10,194 nt of DNA from positions 1 to 10,194 of the forward strand of contig JAISJZ010000093.1 of assembly GCA_031261125.1 (NCBI GenBank), in the 5' to 3' direction. This document shows positions 6,503 through 10,194 of the stretch, one piece after another. Origin of the DNA: Planctomycetaceae bacterium (GTDB lineage Bacteria; Planctomycetota; Planctomycetia; Pirellulales; Thermoguttaceae). Both the position numbers and the translations under genes were made by a program. The notes under the pieces are model-generated. The model did not search any database and had not been told where the DNA came from. It saw only the letters and a program-made list of their open reading frames with translations. The first letter of the stretch is position 1. Each line of letters begins with the position of its first letter.

Positions 6503-7084
6503 ATGGCAGTCAAAACGGTTTTCACTACGGGCGAAGCAGCGAAGATTTGCAAAGTTAGTCAGCAAACCATTATCCGGTGTTTCGACAACGGAGCACTCAA
6601 AGGATTCCGTGTACCGGGCAGCCGGTTCCGCCGAATTCCGCGGGAACAACTCTTTGCCTTTATGCGGGATAACGGTATCCCGACCGATGCGCTGGAAAGC
6701 GGAAAGCGGAAAGTGCTGGTTGTCGATGACGACCGCGACCTTGTGGAATTGATTGTCGATGTTCTCGAACGCGACGGACGGTTTGAAACAAAGTCCGTGA
6801 ACAACGGCTTTGATGCCGGTATGATGGTCAAAGAGTACCGCCCCGACCTGATTGTCCTCGACGTGATGCTGCCCGACATTAACGGCAAAGAGGTCTGCGT
6901 CCGCGTCCGCGGCGACAGTTCACTCGAAGATGTCAAAATCATCTGCATCAGCGGAATGGTGGAAGAAGATAAAATCAGGGAACTGAAACTCGCCGGTGCC
7001 GACGATTTCCTGCAAAAGCCGTTTGAAACGGAAACACTTATCGAACGGATGTGCCGGCTGCTGGAAGTCGAATCGTTTGTGTAA
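6503..7084 (+). CDS. DNA-binding response regulator: N-terminal excisionase-type HTH, C-terminal receiver
   Basis: The 193-residue protein has two domains. Residues 5-55 form a MerR/excisionase-like helix-turn-helix with wing (TTGEAAKICKVSQQTIIRC helices; VPGSRFRRIPREQL wing). Residues 69-190 form a receiver domain with acidic pocket Asp75-Asp77, phospho-acceptor Asp120 (VLDVMLPD), Ser150 and Lys172 (LQKPF), all intact. Phosphotransfer from a histidine kinase is therefore expected, but no kinase is in the window. The order is the reverse of most response regulators, which carry the receiver first. The ATG at 6503 has only a weak AAGGA 10 nt upstream. The gene is preceded by two promoters, a dyad, a repeat and a hairpin, and is followed after 19 nt by eda. 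That spacing suggests a shared transcript. Target genes are unknown. Confidence 0.88.
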   Translation: MAVKTVFTTGEAAKICKVSQQTIIRCFDNGALKGFRVPGSRFRRIPREQLFAFMRDNGIPTDALESGKRKVLVVDDDRDLVELIVDVLERDGRFETKSVNNGFDAGMMVKEYRPDLIVLDVMLPDINGKEVCVRVRGDSSLEDVKIICISGMVEEDKIRELKLAGADDFLQKPFETETLIERMCRLLEVESFV

Positions 7085-7103
7085 GTATTGTTTGTGCAGT
7101 ACG

Positions 7104-7742
7104 ATGGATAAAATTATTGAAACGCTTGAAAAATATCGGGTCGTTCCGGTTATTTCGCTCGAAGACGCGGCGGCGGCACTGCCGTTGGCGGATGCTCTGT
7201 TGGAAGGCGGTCTGCCGTTGGCGGAAATTACGTTCCGTACCGCAGCGGCGGCAGAAGCGATTCGGATTTTAACCGAAAAACGCCCTGAACTTTGTATCGG
7301 GGCAGGAACCGTACTGACGGCACAAAACGTTGGCGATGCCGTAAAAGCCGGTGCGGTGTTCGGCGTTGCGCCGGGGTTTAATCCCGAAACGCTGGAAGTT
7401 GCCGGGGAACATCACTTGCCGTTTATTCCGGGCGTTTGTACGCCGAGCGAAATCGAGGCGGCGTTGACATATAACGCAGCGGTTCTCAAATTTTTCCCTG
7501 CCGGTGCGATGGGCGGCGTTGCAATGCTTAAAGCAATTTCGGCACCGTATTCTCATACGGGAATCCGTTTTATGCCGACCGGCGGAGTCAGCGAATCAAA
7601 TTTAGCAGAGTATCTTGCACAGCCGGCGGTGCTGGCGTGCGGCGGAACGTGGATTGCTGCAAAGGCGGATATTGCCGAAGGACGGTGGAGCGAAATCAAA
7701 GACCGTTGCCGCCGTGTTGCGGAAATCATTAAAGGCGTTTAA
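7104..7742 (+). CDS. eda: 2-dehydro-3-deoxy-phosphogluconate (KDPG/KHG) aldolase
   Basis: The 212-residue class I aldolase is predicted to cleave 2-keto-3-deoxy-6-phosphogluconate to pyruvate and glyceraldehyde 3-phosphate, the last step of the Entner-Doudoroff and hexuronate routes. The EITFRT motif (41-46) carries Glu41 and Arg45. GAGTV is at 66-70, the Schiff-base lysine is Lys129 (KFFPA), and the phosphate loop is PTGGV (158-162). The frame extends upstream to 6996 inside the regulator, but the ATG at 7104 gives the family N-terminus. Only 19 nt separate it from the regulator stop, so the two are probably cotranscribed. Related aldolases act on 2-keto-4-hydroxyglutarate or the galactonate analogue, and sequence alone does not separate them here. 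There is no recognisable terminator after the stop. The ogt gene converges from the other strand 83 nt away. Confidence 0.9.
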   Translation: MDKIIETLEKYRVVPVISLEDAAAALPLADALLEGGLPLAEITFRTAAAAEAIRILTEKRPELCIGAGTVLTAQNVGDAVKAGAVFGVAPGFNPETLEVAGEHHLPFIPGVCTPSEIEAALTYNAAVLKFFPAGAMGGVAMLKAISAPYSHTGIRFMPTGGVSESNLAEYLAQPAVLACGGTWIAAKADIAEGRWSEIKDRCRRVAEIIKGV

Positions 7743-7825
7743 TTTTGTGATGCTGCCCGTTATTGCTGCCGAATTGTTGCCGAGGGTTTTGAACGCACCG
7801 CCGCCAATGTCCGGCTGATGAGAGA

Positions 7826-8302
7826 TTAACAAGACGCTTTGCCGGATTCCCAATCCAGAAGTTTCTGTTTGACATCCAGTCCCGCGGCGTAGCCGGTGAG
7901 CGAACCGTCCGCACCGACAACCCGATGGCACGGAATCACCAGCATCACCGGATTCCGGTTGTTCGCTTGTCCGACTGCCCTGACCGCCTTCGGATTACCG
8001 ATTTGCACCGCAATATCTTTATAACTTCGGGTTTCGCCGAACGGAATCGTTTGCAGCGCGTTCCAAACACTCTTTTGGAATTCGGTGCCTTCCGGCATAA
8101 GCGGTAAATCGAACGCCTGCCGTTTTCCGGCAAAGTATTCCTGAAGTTGTTTGCACGCTTTGTCCGTCAGCGGCGAGCGGGATTGCGTGAATTGCGTTTC
8201 CACCGGTTGACGGTGCAATTTAAGCCCGGTGATATGCGTTTCGGTTGCTTCGACACATAGCGTCCCGACCGGCATTTCCAAATAAACAGTATGTTTTGTC
8301 AT
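7826..8302 (-). CDS. ogt: Methylated-DNA-[protein]-cysteine S-methyltransferase
   Basis: The 158-residue suicide enzyme repairs O6-alkylguanine by transferring the alkyl group to its own cysteine. The active-site motif VIPCHRVV places Cys125. The DNA-binding helix-turn-helix region with RAVGQANNRNP (108-118) and the C-terminal GYAAGLDVKQKLLDWE (137-152) are diagnostic. The short N-terminal domain and the lack of an AraC-type or Ada domain indicate the Ogt/MGMT type, not Ada. The frame extends upstream to 8455, but ATG at 8302 gives the usual length. The 51 extra residues look non-conserved and cross the candidate promoter at 8360-8388. It lies downstream of the BON gene on the same strand, 159 nt away. 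Confidence 0.92.
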   Translation of the reverse strand: MTKHTVYLEMPVGTLCVEATETHITGLKLHRQPVETQFTQSRSPLTDKACKQLQEYFAGKRQAFDLPLMPEGTEFQKSVWNALQTIPFGETRSYKDIAVQIGNPKAVRAVGQANNRNPVMLVIPCHRVVGADGSLTGYAAGLDVKQKLLDWESGKASC

Positions 8303-8359
8303 AAATTTCTTTTCTGTTTGATTTTTTTCTTTTACGAGGTATAATGCACGGGAGCCTTT

Positions 8360-8388
8360 AGTGTATTTCAATTTTCCCCCGATTGCAA
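8360..8388 (-). promoter_or_regulatory. Weak promoter candidate for ogt
   Basis: Minus strand: TTGCAA (8383-8388), 17 nt, TACACT (8360-8365). Four of six matches in each box. It gives a leader of about 51 nt. Confidence 0.3.
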
Positions 8389-8461
8389 GGACTTTTTCAA
8401 TGAGTACATTTTTCCGTGCTGTGCTGATTTCGTTTGTCCTGCCCGCCGTTAACATTAACCG

Positions 8462-9154
8462 TTATTCCAGCACCGGTACGGACTTCGTTTTGGAATCCGC
8501 GCTGACGGTCAATTTGTTATCCACTTTGTCGATGCCCGGTTCGAGAAGAAGAAGTTGTTGAAGCAACTTTCTGTCCCGTTGCGTTGCGACAGTGCCGTTC
8601 AGCGTTGCAACCGTTCCTTCCGGCGTACTGCCGATTTTGACATCCAGTTGTTCGGGTACGATGCTCAAATTCAAACGCGGAAGCCGGGTTCGGAACACCG
8701 TCTCCCTGTTTGCCACTTCCAGCGGCGAAAAACCGAAGTCCGCCGTTGTTTCAGCCCGAACGGAACGGGTATTGGAATTCAGCCCGGAACGCCCTGCCAT
8801 TGTTCGGGACGCGGACGTTCTGGACGATGATGTCCGCCGGGATGTTGCCGAACGGGTTGTACTCGTATTCCGGCGGGAAGACGTTGCGCTTGTCCGACCG
8901 GAAGCCGAAGTCATATCGTCAACACCGACGAATTGGGCGGTATCCGGGATACCGATGAACGTCTGCGTTGACGTTTGAAATCCCTGAAACTCCGGCAATT
9001 CAACCGTTGAACCCAATTCACCGCTGGTCGGTGTACTGCTGCCGCTGCTACCGGTCGAGCCGCTGCCGGAACCGGTCGAACCGCCGCTGCTTTGAGCAAA
9101 TGAAAGACAGGCAGACAGTAAAACAAATAATACCGTTAAAAATAAGCGTTTCAT
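8462..9154 (-). CDS. Secreted BON-domain protein with Ser/Thr/Arg-rich linker
   Basis: This 230-residue protein of unknown role has four parts. Residues 1-20 are a signal peptide (MKRLF then a hydrophobic core). It ends either as a lipobox, LSAC with Cys16, or as a signal peptidase I site after SFA (Ala20). Residues 22-45 are a Ser/Gly/Thr spacer. Residues 82-133 form an Arg/Ser/Thr-rich stretch with 11 arginines and no lysine or acidic residue. Residues 168-219 form a BON-like domain: LDVKIGSTPEGTVATLNGTV, then a helix and PGIDKVDNKLTV. BON domains are found in periplasmic and outer-membrane proteins and are thought to bind phospholipid or partner proteins. The 5' leader contains a stable hairpin 12 nt before the ATG. 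It is divergent from hemH. Confidence 0.75.
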   Translation of the reverse strand: MKRLFLTVLFVLLSACLSFAQSSGGSTGSGSGSTGSSGSSTPTSGELGSTVELPEFQGFQTSTQTFIGIPDTAQFVGVDDMTSASGRTSATSSRRNTSTTRSATSRRTSSSRTSASRTMAGRSGLNSNTRSVRAETTADFGFSPLEVANRETVFRTRLPRLNLSIVPEQLDVKIGSTPEGTVATLNGTVATQRDRKLLQQLLLLEPGIDKVDNKLTVSADSKTKSVPVLE

Positions 9155-9166
9155 AACGATTGGTTT

Positions 9167-9184
9167 CCCGCCGCAAGCAGCGGG
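9167..9184 (-). promoter_or_regulatory. Leader hairpin with CUUG loop before the BON gene
   Basis: On the minus strand CCCGCTG, loop CTTG, CGGCGGG: a 7-bp stem with one T-G pair, closed by G-C, so again a G(CUUG)C tetraloop. It sits 12 nt before the start codon at 9154, where it could limit ribosome access. The regulatory role is inference. Confidence 0.45.
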
Positions 9185-9204
9185 GGTTAAAATGCGGTCT
9201 TTGA

Positions 9205-9235
9205 GTCATATCGTCATAAATTCAGTCCGGTCATA
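9205..9235. repeat. Three GTCATA direct repeats between the BON gene and hemH
   Basis: GTCATA occurs at 9205-9210, 9213-9218 and 9230-9235, so start-to-start spacings are 8 and 17 nt. The cluster lies upstream of the BON hairpin and ahead of the hemH -35 box, where a regulator of either gene could bind. No obvious sigma-70 promoter for the BON gene is visible. Confidence 0.3.
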
Positions 9236-9251
9236 ACGAAATTTCCGAAAG

Positions 9252-9280
9252 TTGCGGTTATGCCGGCTGCGAGGTATAAT
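9252..9280 (+). promoter_or_regulatory. hemH promoter, giving a leaderless or near-leaderless mRNA
   Basis: TTGCGG (9252-9257), 17 nt, TATAAT (9275-9280, perfect). The ATG starts at 9289, only 8 nt after the -10 box, so transcription is expected to begin within a couple of nucleotides of the start codon. Confidence 0.6.
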
Positions 9281-9288
9281 CGGAACGT

Positions 9289-10194
9289 ATGAAAGCATTT
9301 TTACTCGTTTCTTACGGTGCGCCGGAATCTTCGGAAGACGTTGTACCGTTCCTCCAAAATTTGTTCCGCGGCAAAAGTGTTCCGCCGTCCCGCATTGCCG
9401 AAGTTGCCGAAAAATATCATACGTTCGCCGAACGCACCGGTCATTATAGTCCGCTGAACAACGAATGTCGAGAATTATTACAAACATTCAGCCCCGTACA
9501 TTCCGTCAGCCCTGCCTATTCCGGTTTGCGGCAGGTCTATTGGGGCAACCTCTTTTGGCATCCGCTGCTGCCGGATGTGTTTGCCGAAATGCACAGGGAC
9601 GGAATCACCGAAGTTGTGTATTTCGTTTCATCGGCGTTTGATTCCCACACGGCGAACAGGCGGTATGACGAGGCAATCTCCGAAGCCAATCAGCCGTACT
9701 TGTTGAAGTTATCGAAGTTTCCGCTGCCGTACCGTTATCCGTTGTTTGTTAAAGCACAGGCAAACGCATTATTGACCGCATCGGCTTGGGCAGCGTTGGA
9801 TTCCGCGGAACAAGTCCCGCGGCTGACATTGTTTTCGGCGCACAGTATTCCGAACGAAGATACGGCAGCACCCGATTATGTTAAACAACTTCAAGAGTCC
9901 TGTACTGCCGTTGCCGATGTGTGCGGCGTTGCTGATTGGGAACTTGTGTTTCAAAGCCGCAGCGGTGCGCCGAACCGCTGGCTCGGTCCCGATATTCGGG
10001 ACAGAATCCGGGACATTGCCGCCGAAGGAAAATACTCGTCCGTGACCGTTTCGCCTATCGGATTTTTCTTTGAAAATATGGAAACGGTGAATGACCTCGA
10101 TATTGAAGTTGCCGAACTATGCAAAAAATTAAATATCGGTTACTATCGGGCAAGAACGGTCGGTACATCGCCGGAAATTGCGCAAATGCTGAAA
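9289..10194 (+). CDS. hemH: Ferrochelatase (partial, runs off the right edge)
   Basis: 302 codons are visible without a stop. The enzyme inserts Fe2+ into a porphyrin at the end of heme synthesis. The N-terminus MKAFLLVSYGAPESSEDVVPFLQNLFRG is typical of the family. The catalytic histidine is His185 in FSAHSIP, and QSRSGAPNRWLGPDI follows. The C-terminal metal/proton pathway motif reads PIGFFFENMETVNDLDIE, with the conserved Glu265. In many family members the residues before this glutamate are Asp-His; here they are Glu-Asn. Whether the substrate is protoporphyrin or coproporphyrin is not decidable by eye. The start is fixed by the ATG just after a perfect -10 box; there is no room for a Shine-Dalgarno sequence. 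It is divergent from the BON gene. Confidence 0.93.
   Translation, partial: MKAFLLVSYGAPESSEDVVPFLQNLFRGKSVPPSRIAEVAEKYHTFAERTGHYSPLNNECRELLQTFSPVHSVSPAYSGLRQVYWGNLFWHPLLPDVFAEMHRDGITEVVYFVSSAFDSHTANRRYDEAISEANQPYLLKLSKFPLPYRYPLFVKAQANALLTASAWAALDSAEQVPRLTLFSAHSIPNEDTAAPDYVKQLQESCTAVADVCGVADWELVFQSRSGAPNRWLGPDIRDRIRDIAAEGKYSSVTVSPIGFFFENMETVNDLDIEVAELCKKLNIGYYRARTVGTSPEIAQMLK

Noticed and set aside
8318..8345. Plus-strand TTGATT-16-TATAAT
   Set aside because: Good -10 box, but only a 66-codon frame antisense to the BON gene lies downstream; kept out because no product is supported. It could be an antisense RNA promoter.
8448..8459. GTTAA-CA-TTAAC palindrome after the BON gene
   Set aside because: AT-rich 5-bp arms with no T-tract; common by chance.
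1..10194. CRISPR array, insertion sequence, prophage, toxin-antitoxin or other defence system
   Set aside because: No regularly spaced repeats, transposase, integrase, phage or toxin-antitoxin genes could be seen; the window is filled by ordinary metabolic genes.

Overview
The window looks like a chromosomal segment of a planctomycete-type bacterium of moderate GC. The pointers are a PEP-CTERM surface-protein remnant, a Tat-exported Gfo/Idh/MocA oxidoreductase, a regulator with an excisionase-type HTH placed before a receiver domain, and weak or absent Shine-Dalgarno sequences in front of most genes. The taxonomic call is an inference from gene families; no marker gene for phylogeny is present. 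There is no phage, transposase, CRISPR array or rRNA. Most of the window is housekeeping and sugar metabolism.

Left part (1-1600): the 5' end of an unrecognised minus-strand gene with its own promoter (1-182), then a plus-strand PEP-CTERM metzincin-like protease gene that has lost its 5' half (about 217-1047). A gene-poor, hairpin-rich spacer follows (1048-1344), and then a minus-strand tRNA-Leu(GAG) with a near-consensus promoter.

Middle part (1620-6260): an AMP-forming acyl-CoA ligase and a UDP-glucuronate decarboxylase on the plus strand. The second has its own promoter embedded in the end of the first. They converge, with overlapping stop codons, on a minus-strand pair: a Tat-exported sugar-type oxidoreductase and, upstream of it, pyrE.

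Right part (6230-10194): pyrE is divergent from a probable two-gene unit, the HTH-receiver regulator followed 19 nt later by a KDPG/KHG aldolase (eda). The regulator's leader holds two promoters, a dyad, a short A-tract repeat, a possible 18-codon leader peptide and a hairpin. Converging on eda from the right are a methylated-DNA-protein cysteine methyltransferase (ogt type) and a secreted BON-domain protein, both minus strand. The BON gene is divergent from a ferrochelatase (hemH) that runs off the right edge.

An unusual bonus is that eight TTG-box / TA-box promoters can be read by eye, seven of them with a 17-nt spacer and one with 16. They fall upstream of nearly every transcription unit, which makes the window well suited to promoter mapping. 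I see no clearly new multi-gene system. The best leads are the regulator leader/regulator/eda unit and the truncated protease.
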